Source: CBDFLD01 sp965249005
GTDB lineage: Bacteria; Acidobacteriota; UBA6911
Direction of reading: 5' to 3'
Assembly: GCA_965249005.1 (NCBI GenBank)
Contig: CBDFLD010000021.1
Span: 310,001-374,000 of the forward strand
DNA length: 64,000 nt
Shown here piece by piece: positions 54,231 through 62,671 of this stretch (its first letter is position 1; every line of letters begins with the position of its first letter). A model generated the notes under the pieces. It did not search any database. It worked only from the letters and a program-made list of their open reading frames with translations, and had not been told where the DNA came from. The translations under genes and the position numbers were made by a program.

Positions 54231-54980
54231 ATGAAGCATATAGGAACGGATGCTCACAGTACAACGTTCGGCCTCAAGGCTGCGACGTTCGGGACTCCCC
54301 CCACCCGCGAGTCAACGCGGGAAGCGTTAAGTCGGCGTACGCGTCGGGCGCTGGTGGCAACCGCTTGGTCGATACTGGCGCTCTCAACATGGGACAATGC
54401 GCTGGCGCAAGGTTGCAGGCCGGTTAGTGAGCGAACCGCTGAGGTGGGATGCTGGATCCTGGCAAGCGTACCGTTGGGCCAACTCTCCAAGGCGGCGGTG
54501 TTCTGGCATCTGGACAACTATCCGACCCGTGCCGAAGCGAGGGCGGCGAAGGGACCCCGAGGAACCGTCGTTGAGGCACTTGGAAAAGTCCGGCTGTTCA
54601 CCATCGGTGACGCCGGGTGGCGGCCGTCCGGGGGCGTGCGCCTTGCGCAAATCGGTCCGCTTCAGGTGAAGTCGGGTGAAAAATATAGAGCCCAATACAT
54701 CGAAGTGATTACCAATCCCGGCAGGACGGGAAGTGTCCATCGCCATCTGGGAACCATGGCCTTTTACACCAGGGCTGGGGAAGTGTGCCTGGAGACACCT
54801 CACGGTAAAAAGGTTGGACGTGCAGGCGAAAGCACCATCGTTCCGGAGGGACCACCCATGGTACTCACTACCACTGGCACTGAGCAGCGCCGCTCGCTCG
54901 TACTCATCCTTCACGAGTCGTCGCAGCCTATGGCGTTGCCGGTGTCCGATTGGACGCCCAAGGGACTGTGCAAGGACTAG
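54231..54980 (+). CDS. Secreted cupin-like protein
   Basis: AAGGAGACTCGAA precedes ATG 54231, 249 residues. A long basic N-terminus with a hydrophobic stretch (RRALVATAWSILALSTWDNALAQG) looks like a signal peptide with late start. The body has cupin-type strands: KYRAQYIEVITNPGRTGSVHRHLGTMAFY (a metal His pair near SVHRH), EVCLETPHGK and IVPEGPPMVL. It is 21 bases after the methyltransferase-like gene and probably cotranscribed with it. Ligand unknown. Confidence 0.65.
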   Translation: MKHIGTDAHSTTFGLKAATFGTPPTRESTREALSRRTRRALVATAWSILALSTWDNALAQGCRPVSERTAEVGCWILASVPLGQLSKAAVFWHLDNYPTRAEARAAKGPRGTVVEALGKVRLFTIGDAGWRPSGGVRLAQIGPLQVKSGEKYRAQYIEVITNPGRTGSVHRHLGTMAFYTRAGEVCLETPHGKKVGRAGESTIVPEGPPMVLTTTGTEQRRSLVLILHESSQPMALPVSDWTPKGLCKD

Positions 54981-55031
54981 TACCCCTTCCGGGTTCGATG
55001 CGACAAACACGAAAAAAGGGGGCGATCCTGT

Positions 55032-57992
55032 CTAGCGGGCTGATGAACGGGAAGCAGTGGTTGCGCCGTACTTCTGCAGCAGGGCCAGAAAGCGAGGGCT
55101 TTCGCGGAGAGAATTCCAGGTCGGATCGATCTCGAAGTACGGTGCCGAGAACCAGGCGGAAACTGACAGGAGCTCTTCGAGATGGTCGATCGCTTTATCG
55201 TGATCGCCCACCATGAGGTAGATCTGGGCCAAGTCCTTGTGCCGATAGCCCAGACGTATGCCCTGGCCCCCGCGGAGCCACTTAAGCCCCAGTTTTCCCT
55301 CCTGGATTGCTTCTTTGTTGCGACCGAGGCCGGCATAGGCTATGCCCAGTGAGCTGTGAATCCGGTCGTCCTCATCCCGCTCTTTGACTTCTGCCTCGAG
55401 CGATTCCTTAGCGGCCTCGTAATGCGCCTTCTCCGGCTCTGGGCGGTCCATAAGGCCATAGATCTGGGCGGTCAGTAGGTCCTTCGGAATGTAAAATTGT
55501 CCGGAAACGTAGACTTTCTTCGCGGATCCAGCAGAGAGCCTTTTCAGCGCTTCCTGGTACCTTCCATCCATCATATGGACCAGGACCCACGGGTAGTTGA
55601 TGGGCGGGATTTCTTCGAAATCGATGTTGTGAGGGAGCTGCTCCAAGAATCCGCGAGCTCTCTCTGTGCTGCCATCCCGATTCAGATAGATCAACGCCTT
55701 GCAGTAATACGGACAGGATCGATCGGGAGTCACCCGGATGGCCTGGTCGTGGTAGCGGATGGACTCATTGAAGTGGCGCAACCCGAAATTGCGGCCACCA
55801 GCCCAACAGGCCAGCCTGCCCAGCCGCGGATCCAGCTCGATGGCCTTCTTGATGGTGGGCAATGACTCCTTCCATTGACCCATGAGCATCTCAACTTTAC
55901 TGATCGCCTCGAAGACTTCGGCGTTGCTGGGCTGGCTCTTCAGAACGATCTGGAACTCTATGAGGGCATGCTGCCTGTCTTGCTGGTCGCCGGAAGAGAG
56001 GATCAGGCCTTTGGCATAGTGGGCCTCGGGCAGCCCTGGATCGATCTCGAGCGCGCTGTCCACTGCTTCCTGCGCCAAAGCCAACCGATCTACGGTACGG
56101 CCGAAATAAAAACAGTACCAACCGTGAGCTACCGCTAGTCGAGCGTAGGCGAGGGCGAATGTCGGGTCCAGGAGAACTGCTTTCTTATACTCCGGAATGG
56201 CGAAGTCAAGCTGCTTAGCGGAGTGGAGTTCTCTGCTGCGATTAAGGTAGCGGTTCCCTCGGAGGTAGGAGTCGTAGGCGTCGAGGTTCTCGGTCGGCCG
56301 GAATTCCAGGGACCGTCGCTGCGGCTCGAGAAGGACGATGCCCAGCTGCTCGATCACCTGCTTGGCGATGTCGGATTGTACCTTGAAGATGTCGGCCAAG
56401 GGCTCGGTGTAACTCTTGGACCATTGTTGGGTATCCTCTGACACCTGGATGAGCCGGGGCGTCACGAGCACCTCACTGGGCCCGGTCGAGGACGGATCCC
56501 AGCGCACCGTGCCCTCGAGCACATAGTCGACGCCCAGCTCCTCGCCGATCTGCTTCATCGAGGGTCGCGATTCCTTGTACTGCATGGCGCTCGTGCGAGA
56601 TGTGACCCGCAGCCCTTCCAAGATCCCCAGCCGGCTGGTGATCTCATCGGTCATGCCGTCGGTGAAGTATTCTTTCTCCGGTACCCCCAGATTTTCGAAC
56701 GGAAGTACCACGATCCTCCTGCGGTCCGAGAGCGTTTCCTGAGAGGCGGGCAGTGCCGTCACCTCCTCCTCCGATGGGGTGAGATCGTGCCAGATAAGGT
56801 AGCCGCCGAACCCGAGGATCAGCACCCCCAAGACGCCGGCCGGGATCCATCTCTTCCTCTTCAGCAGGCTCTTCGGGGGGCCTGCGGATACGGGACGGGG
56901 ACTCTTCAGGGCCTCCAGCGCGGCTTTCAGATCGACTCGCACGTCACCGACATGTTGGTGACGATTTGCCGGCTCCTTCGCCAGCATTTTTGTGACGGTA
57001 TGCTGCAGCAGCGGAGGAATAACTTCATCCGTGTGGGTCAGCACAGGCTCCGTTTCATTTAAAACAGCATTTGCGGTCTCTACTGCCAAACCCCTCCGAA
57101 ACGGATGCACACCTGTGAGCATCTCATAGAGCACCACACCGAAGGAGAATATGTCTGACCGGGTATCCACCTCTTTCCCTCGCAACTGCTCCGGGGACAT
57201 ATACGCAGGCGTTCCCAACGTGGCACCCGCTTGGGTCAGATCCGCGGTGACGGTCAGCTCCTGAGTTCCCACATCTTCATGGGATACCAACCACTTTGCC
57301 AGTCCAAAGTCCATGACTTTGACATGACCTTCAGGCGTAAGCATGATGTTGGCGGGCTTCAGATCCCTATGGACGATGTTCCGCTTGTGTGCGAATTCCA
57401 GCGCTTCAGCAACCTCAGTGGCTATTCCGAGAGTGTCTCTTAGAGGAAGCGGACCTTCGTCCAACTTCTCCCCCAGGGTCTGGCCCGCTACGTACTCCAT
57501 GCAGAAGAAGGGCTCTACCCCCTCTTCACCAACCTCGTGGATATGGCAGATATAGGGGTGATCCAAAGCGGCCGCTGATTTTGCCTCACGCAGAAACCGC
57601 AGCCTGGCAAGGGGATCTTGCTGTATTTCCGGGGACATGAACTTCAGGGCGACCTTGCGGTCCAGGGGGCCGGTGTCCCGCGCGAAATAGACTTTGCCCA
57701 TGCCGCCTTCGCCCAGCTTCTCGACGATTTCGTAGTGCGAAATAGTTCGGCCCAGCATGGCTTGACTGACTTCCGCAACGGATTCTTTCTGAACCTCGGC
57801 CGCCGCCGCCGCGATGGCTTGCTCAATACTGCCCCCCGGCCTTTGATCCTCTTCGAGCAGACGTTCTACTTCCCGTCGCAACTCGTTGTCAGATCCGCAC
57901 TCCTTATCTAAGAACTCTGTGCGCTGGCCTCCTTCCAGCTCCAGGGCGGCGAGAGCCACTTTCTTGATCTGCTGGTAGCGTTCGGGGCTCAT
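55032..57992 (-). CDS. Ser/Thr protein kinase with TolB/FlgO-like and TPR regions
   Basis: A 986-residue membrane protein. Domains: N-terminal helical segment (1-80); PknB-type kinase (86-355) with GEGGMGKV, K117, HRDLKPAN (208-215), DFG (228-230) and GTPAYMSPEQ; one TM helix (about 383-402, PAGVLGVLILGFGGYLIW); a FlgO/adenylate-cyclase-associated domain (VLPFENLG..EYFTDGMTDEITSRL, about 430-570); and TPR repeats to the end. The order places TPRs outside the cytoplasm. All kinase residues are present. It overlaps the sigma-factor stop by 4 bases (ATGA), which links their synthesis. This pairing is frequent in Acidobacteriota. Confidence 0.9.
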   Translation of the reverse strand: MSPERYQQIKKVALAALELEGGQRTEFLDKECGSDNELRREVERLLEEDQRPGGSIEQAIAAAAAEVQKESVAEVSQAMLGRTISHYEIVEKLGEGGMGKVYFARDTGPLDRKVALKFMSPEIQQDPLARLRFLREAKSAAALDHPYICHIHEVGEEGVEPFFCMEYVAGQTLGEKLDEGPLPLRDTLGIATEVAEALEFAHKRNIVHRDLKPANIMLTPEGHVKVMDFGLAKWLVSHEDVGTQELTVTADLTQAGATLGTPAYMSPEQLRGKEVDTRSDIFSFGVVLYEMLTGVHPFRRGLAVETANAVLNETEPVLTHTDEVIPPLLQHTVTKMLAKEPANRHQHVGDVRVDLKAALEALKSPRPVSAGPPKSLLKRKRWIPAGVLGVLILGFGGYLIWHDLTPSEEEVTALPASQETLSDRRRIVVLPFENLGVPEKEYFTDGMTDEITSRLGILEGLRVTSRTSAMQYKESRPSMKQIGEELGVDYVLEGTVRWDPSSTGPSEVLVTPRLIQVSEDTQQWSKSYTEPLADIFKVQSDIAKQVIEQLGIVLLEPQRRSLEFRPTENLDAYDSYLRGNRYLNRSRELHSAKQLDFAIPEYKKAVLLDPTFALAYARLAVAHGWYCFYFGRTVDRLALAQEAVDSALEIDPGLPEAHYAKGLILSSGDQQDRQHALIEFQIVLKSQPSNAEVFEAISKVEMLMGQWKESLPTIKKAIELDPRLGRLACWAGGRNFGLRHFNESIRYHDQAIRVTPDRSCPYYCKALIYLNRDGSTERARGFLEQLPHNIDFEEIPPINYPWVLVHMMDGRYQEALKRLSAGSAKKVYVSGQFYIPKDLLTAQIYGLMDRPEPEKAHYEAAKESLEAEVKERDEDDRIHSSLGIAYAGLGRNKEAIQEGKLGLKWLRGGQGIRLGYRHKDLAQIYLMVGDHDKAIDHLEELLSVSAWFSAPYFEIDPTWNSLRESPRFLALLQKYGATTASRSSAR

Positions 57993-58564
57993 GTCGTCGC
58001 CCCCTTACGTATTTCACTCCGCAGCCAGGCCCGCGCCAGGCGCCACTCACGCCGCACCGTGATTTCCGACAGACCTAAGGCCTTGGCTGCCTCATCCTGT
58101 GTCATCCCGGTGAAGTAGAGCATCTCGACGATCTCGGCCTGCCGCAGGTCGAGCGCCGCCAGCTTCGCCATGGCCTCGTCCAAGGCGATGAGTACCTCGG
58201 GCTGATCGTCGGAAATCACCACGCTTTCCTTGAGCGTAACTTTGCGAAAGTTGCCGCCCCTCTTTGCCCTGCCGCGCTTGCGGGCGTGGTCCACCAGAAT
58301 CTGCCGCATAGTACGGGCGGCCGCACACACGAAATGGGCGTGATCGTGCCACTCGATCTCGCGCTGCCCAAACATGCGCAGGTACGCTTCGTGAACCAGA
58401 GCCGTGGGCTGCAAGGTGTGGTCCACACGTTCCTCGCGCATGTAGTAGCCGGCCAACCGCCGCAACTCTCCATACACCAACTGCATGAGTCGGTCCACAG
58501 CCTCCCGGTCACCACCTCCCACTTGCTGTAGCAAGGCTGTGATCTCACCGGTTGGTACGGTCAT
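57989..58564 (-). CDS. ECF-type RNA polymerase sigma factor
   Basis: The 191-residue protein has sigma region 2 (VYGELRRLAGYYMREERVDH, about 29-48; HAHFVCAAARTMRQILVDHARKR) and region 4 (LDLRQAEIVEMLYFTGMTQDEAAKALGLSEITVRREW, about 138-174). It belongs to the ECF group seen in Acidobacteriota and Planctomycetes without an anti-sigma factor, which are often next to a Ser/Thr kinase. The 4-base overlap with that kinase suggests the kinase controls it. Confidence 0.9.
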   Translation of the reverse strand: MTVPTGEITALLQQVGGGDREAVDRLMQLVYGELRRLAGYYMREERVDHTLQPTALVHEAYLRMFGQREIEWHDHAHFVCAAARTMRQILVDHARKRGRAKRGGNFRKVTLKESVVISDDQPEVLIALDEAMAKLAALDLRQAEIVEMLYFTGMTQDEAAKALGLSEITVRREWRLARAWLRSEIRKGATT

Positions 58565-59015
58565 TGGGCTGACCTCGAGGATAGTTGTGTTGTCAATTCT
58601 ACCCTAACTTCCCTGCTCGGAACCACAAAAAGGCCTGCTCGTCGATGAACACAATTTTCCTGCTTATTTTTTGATCGGTTCTCAACGCAAACGGCGCTTA
58701 CCGACGCGAGAAGGCAGGGAGCTATTCAGCCCGGCTTTCTCGACTCGAAACCACGGAAGCAAGCGCCATGAGAAAGCCTTTGAGAAGTTGTCTTTGGGGA
58801 GTGGGCTTGAACAGTTTCAATCTTAGTTCGGCAGACTCCCCAGCCCACTACCTATTGAGCAGGCCAAGCCAAGCTTGGAGATCACAGGCTATCGACGGGC
58901 TATTGGGGCTATTGGTCGAGGTTGACACCCTTTGTTCATTAGGCTATCGTCCAGAAAACCTGTCAAAATTTAATCGAGGGGCAAGTATCCTCTCTCACGT
59001 AATGGGAGGTGCACC
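58565..59015. other. Intergenic region between sigma factor and barrel protein
   Basis: Apart from the dispersed repeat (58666-58887), it holds the upstream region of two divergent genes. The ribosome site GGGAGGT at 59004-59010 belongs to the barrel gene. No other feature is supported. Confidence 0.5.
58666..58887. repeat. Dispersed repeat, copy B
   Basis: About 222 bp closely similar to 52392-52618. The main hairpin is GAGAAGGCAGGG with CCCGGCTTTCTC, one G-C pair shorter than in copy A; other differences include a 3-base deletion near 58790. Located upstream of the barrel protein gene. Confidence 0.75.
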
Positions 59016-60095
59016 ATGAGGCAAACCGTATCGAAGGTGGGCCGTTCGGGGACCGTCGCCATCGTGTTCCTTTGCTTTCTCACGCTCCAAGCCGAATCGT
59101 TCGCCCAGGGGTGACAGCCCCTAAGGCATATGTCACTCAGTTTGGGGACACGCGACGTTTCTGTTTATCTGCAGCCCAGAGAGTGGGAGATGACCGTCTC
59201 CTATCGCTACCTCCATTCCGAGAACATCTACACCGGAACGAGAGAGCGACCTGACATCAAGGAAGCTGGGACGGAGCCTCGAATCACCGTCAATTCCTTT
59301 GATTTGTCCTTCCGCTACGGCTTTCACCAGCGGTTCAGCACGACGGTGACAATTCCCATCGTTAACGCCAAGGGCAACACCATCCATCCGGACGGTGTAA
59401 GACGGGACGCAGGCCCGGGTACCCAGGTGGCAGACATCAGAGCCATGGGCACTTATTGGCTCTTCGATCCCCAAACGCACTTTGACGGGAATCTAGCAAT
59501 CGGTGCGGGTGTGAAATTACCCAATGCCAACAAAGCGGCCAACAGGACAGTTATCACGTCCAATGGGTCCGTGAGGACCATCGCAGACATCTCACAGCAA
59601 CCCGGCGACGGTGGGTGGGGTATCATCCTCGAGGCCCAGTGGTACCAGCGGGCTTTCAAATACATCACCGCCTACGCCTCGGCTTTCTACATGTTCAGCC
59701 CGAAGAACCACAACGGGGTCGAGCCGCCCCAATCGATAAATAGTCCTGCCGATCCGTTCTTCATGTCGGTTCCCGACCAGTATAGTGTGCGCGGCGGTTT
59801 CAGTTTCCCCCTGTGGTCGGACAAGGGTCTCTCTATGGGTCTCGGAGGCCGGATCGACGGAATGCCGGTGACGGACGCATTCGGGGGCAACGATGGCTTC
59901 CGCAGACCGGGCTACAGCATCTATATCGAGCCGGGAGTCACCTTCGTCACAGGAAGGAACGTTTTCAACTTCTGGGCTCCTGTGGCGCTGGCCCGAAATG
60001 TCCAGACGAGCGTATTCGACGCCGCGCGGGGTGTTGGAACCAGCGGTGGCGTGGCTGATTTCCTGATCCTGGTCGGCTACACGCGGCGGTTCTAA
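59016..60095 (+). pseudogene. Outer-membrane beta-barrel-like protein with TGA after the signal peptide
   Basis: GGGAGGT precedes ATG 59016, which opens a signal peptide (VAIVFLCFLTLQAESFAQG). The next codon, 59112-59114, is TGA; the same frame then runs to 60095 as a beta-rich barrel-like protein (TVSYRYLHSENIYTG, FGYHQRFSTTV-like strands, FILVGYTRRF-like end FLILVGYTRRF). The stop probably replaces Cys (TGC), as secreted relatives often have a Cys there; Trp is also possible. Internal starts such as ATG 59130 would lack the signal. Confidence 0.75.
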
Positions 60096-60123
60096 GGGCC
60101 CATTCACCTAGCATAACTCAGGT

Positions 60124-60276
60124 CTCGAGTGGATTCTCACCGTCCTCGGCGGCTGGCAATTGTCCTGCATTGCTCAGTTTCAGTCGGGAAATCCCTATCA
60201 CGTCCGCTGGCAAACGAGCAGCAACCAGAGCAACTGCGATCACTCCAAATCCTTGCCTTTCTTACTGGATGGCTGA
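60124..60276 (+). pseudogene. Oar-like TonB-dependent receptor fragment
   Basis: Fifty codons (LEWILTVLGGWQLSCIAQFQ, then SGNPYHVRW) match the conserved GGWQLSGI.. QSGxPF block near the C-terminal barrel of Oar-like receptors that are abundant in Acidobacteriota. No start and little else of the gene is present. Confidence 0.6.
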
Positions 60277-60399
60277 GGTCTTCTCAGTTTGATCCTGGCA
60301 CGGACTCATAATCAGCGGGTCGTTAAGTCGAATGTGCTATGGACGGAGAGCATCGAGCTGCCGGTGCCTTTGCCTAAACATTGCCCGCGACGATCCAAT

Positions 60400-60904
60400 T
60401 TTCTCTATTGTTGGTCGTCCCGGCCTAACTGTTCTCTCATGCTGTGCATGTCCGGAAAAACCCCACTGCTCGAGGATCTTACCGTCGGCGAGTCTATAGA
60501 TGCAGACTTCGGCAATCTCCACGCGGTTGCTAGTCGGCGGCTGTCCAAGGAATTCGCCCAAATTGGTTCCGTGCGATATGAATCGCGTACAACTTTATCG
60601 CCATCGGCAAATCGTGTCCTCAACTTCTTCTGTCCAGTCGGGGAAGGCAGCGCGCCGTGACGCGAGCGAGAACCCCGCCATGGCCTCGCACGGTTCCTGC
60701 CGGGAAATGGCCAATGAAGTCAGGTGCGTACACATCGGGGATCCGGTCTACGTTATCCTTGCTCCAGATTTCAGAATGCTGGAGACGAACGACTTCGACA
60801 TTTCTGGTCTCCTCCGAGACAACAGACGAAACACACGCTGCCGGCACCATGGCCAGAAAGAGAACGCCCTTGTTCAACCTCACCTCTGTTCGTCTAACTT
60901 TCAC
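60400..60904 (-). pseudogene. SnoaL-like ester cyclase, multiply frameshifted
   Basis: From ATG 60904 a signal-like start (KGVLFLAMVPAACVSSVVSE) leads to EIWSKDNVDRIPDVYAPDFI and GTVRGHGGVLARV; then the frame must change near 60660 (AAFPDWTEEVEDTI), near 60620 (ADGDKVV) and near 60575 (GEFLGQPPTSNRVEIAEVCI, then YRLADGKILEQWGF). These blocks in this order are a SnoaL-like polyketide-cyclase/ester-cyclase protein. At least three indels make it non-functional. Confidence 0.7.
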
Positions 60905-61495
60905 CTAGATTGCTACCTCCGGAAGTGCGGAACGATTCAGAAAGCGCCCACTACAAAGACCAGACAAGTAGTGCCCAAATCACTACCCCAGCGAATCGCG
61001 GATTCGAAGGCTCAGACCAAGCGATCAGACAGATTGGTGGCAGGGTTATCGTAACACTGGATCACGGAAGATCGGTAACGATCTTGGAAGACCGAACCAC
61101 AAACAACGAGCCTGAGGCCAGCGTTAACGAACGCCGAAGGGACGACGTTCATCGACCAAGGCACCGGGCTTTCCGATGTATATTCATGTCCTGTTTATTA
61201 GGTCTTGCCCCAACTAGAGCTAACCGTGCGGATGTCCATCCATGGGGACGCGATCAACAGTCTTTTGCCTTACGTTATGGGGGTTCGACGAGCGGTTCCT
61301 CTCACGCATCGAGCCGGCCAACTGCTCTTTATCGAAGTGTGTCCTCGACCAACGGGGGCTGGGCCGTAATGTGCGTGAACGACTCAGGGTACCTGTCGGT
61401 TCTCGATGGACCTCCGAAACCCGAATATATTGTTTGGATCAGAGCCCGCGCCAGGATCCCTCTCTGTCAGCGCTGAAGACGTGGTGGCCCAAGCG
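60905..61495. other. Region without a recognised gene
   Basis: A plus-strand frame from 60910 to 61476 is open, but its composition and lack of a ribosome site argue against a gene. A stretch near 61225-61330 in another frame (VRMSIHGDAINSLLPYVMG) looks like a fragment of a permease-type protein, without firm support. I take the region to be decaying sequence. Confidence 0.4.
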
Positions 61496-62248
61496 CTAAA
61501 AAGCCGGGGTGATCTCGGCTGAATAGTCGCGACGGTTCCGGGGCCTGATGACGATCTCCTCGATCAGGGATCGCTGAGGCGCGGTAACGGCTAGCATGAT
61601 CGTATCGGCGACGTCGTCCGCTGTAAGCATCGTGGCTCGCGCCTCATCAGAGGGCGGGACAGGGCGGAGGTCGAGGATCGGTGTATCCACCTCTCCTGGA
61701 ATAACCGAGCACGCGCGGACTCCAGTGTTCCTCAGCTCGAGGTTCAAATACTTAGTGTAGTTTAGGATGCCGGCCTTGGCTGCGCTGTAAATCGGCCCAC
61801 TAATAAGGCTGGGTGTGTTGCCTGCGCCTGCTGAGACGTTCACGATTGTCCCGTCTCCCGCTTCGAGCATAGCCGGTAAGACCGCCTGAGTCAGAAACAT
61901 CGGGCCGATGAGATTCACCTTTATCACAGCGTCGGCTTCTTCGGGCGTCAGTGACAGCGTGGTCCTGTTCGGACTGCTGAATCCGGCGTTGTTGACCAAA
62001 GCATCGATCCGGCCGTGGTGCCGCAGGGTGCGGTCGGCCAATTGCCTTACTTCTTCATGCTTGGTGACGTCGGCAGCGATAACGGTGGCCACTCCTCCCA
62101 ACGTCTGTATCTGGCGGCGAACCGACTCGAGTTTTGCCTCGATCCGGCCCACCAAGACTGGAACAGCTCCCTCGGCGGCCAGTCGGAGCGAGGTGGCTTC
62201 TCCGATCCCGCTTCCGGCGCCCGTTACGATGCATACACGTTCCTTCAT
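61496..62248 (-). CDS. Short-chain dehydrogenase/reductase (SDR)
   Basis: The ATG at 62248 has GGAG at a good distance and opens directly on the Rossmann strand; 250 residues. Classical SDR motifs: TGAGSGIG (9-16) for NAD(P), NNAG, the Ser/Tyr/Lys site with YSAAK (near 155-159), and PGEVDT. The usual acidic or basic residue after the second strand is in VGR, suggesting NADP preference. Substrate unknown. It stands alone, divergent from the symporter gene. Confidence 0.88.
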   Translation of the reverse strand: MKERVCIVTGAGSGIGEATSLRLAAEGAVPVLVGRIEAKLESVRRQIQTLGGVATVIAADVTKHEEVRQLADRTLRHHGRIDALVNNAGFSSPNRTTLSLTPEEADAVIKVNLIGPMFLTQAVLPAMLEAGDGTIVNVSAGAGNTPSLISGPIYSAAKAGILNYTKYLNLELRNTGVRACSVIPGEVDTPILDLRPVPPSDEARATMLTADDVADTIMLAVTAPQRSLIEEIVIRPRNRRDYSAEITPAF

Positions 62249-62671
62249 TTCTACACTCCATGTTGGGCAGGTGCCCGGTACGCCTGATAACGGCCTTCTC
62301 AAAGGAGGAGACGGATCCGGTCAAGGTTTCAGCCATGGCGTGATGCTCGTCTCCAAACACGGTAGATCAAGACCCAGCGCGGGCGAATCTGCTACCTGGA
62401 CTGGTTCCCTATCCTCTTATTCTAGAATAATCCTGTGGATGTTCATACAATGCCAACAAGGAGCCCATCGAAAAATGGTACACGCATTTCTTGAAGAGGG
62501 GATCATGCTTATCAGAAAAATGGCAGTAATGATCGTGCCGCTCCCGGCGCCGCTATCGCTATCCAGATTACCGGCCCCCCCCAGGGTGCTCTCTCCGGAC
62601 TCAGATTCACTGTGTCAGTTCCGTTGCTATTGACCGAGTTGAACTGACATAGACGGATTACCAGGTCACCT
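62249..62671. other. Spacer between SDR and symporter genes
   Basis: About 420 bases between divergent genes. An AT-rich patch TATTCTAGAATAATCC (62419-62434) contains the palindrome ATTCTAGAAT and could be a promoter or operator. No coding frame is convincing. Confidence 0.35.

Noticed and set aside
35972..60095. TGA recoding (Trp, Cys or Sec) as a general explanation for in-frame stops
   Set aside because: TGA serves as the real stop at ATGA/GTGA overlaps in hsdM, hsdS, the helicase and the sigma-kinase pair, and most long genes contain no internal TGA. One of the lone stops is TAA.
60910..61476. 188-residue open frame
   Set aside because: Starts inside the end of a pseudogene region, has no ribosome site and no protein-like pattern.
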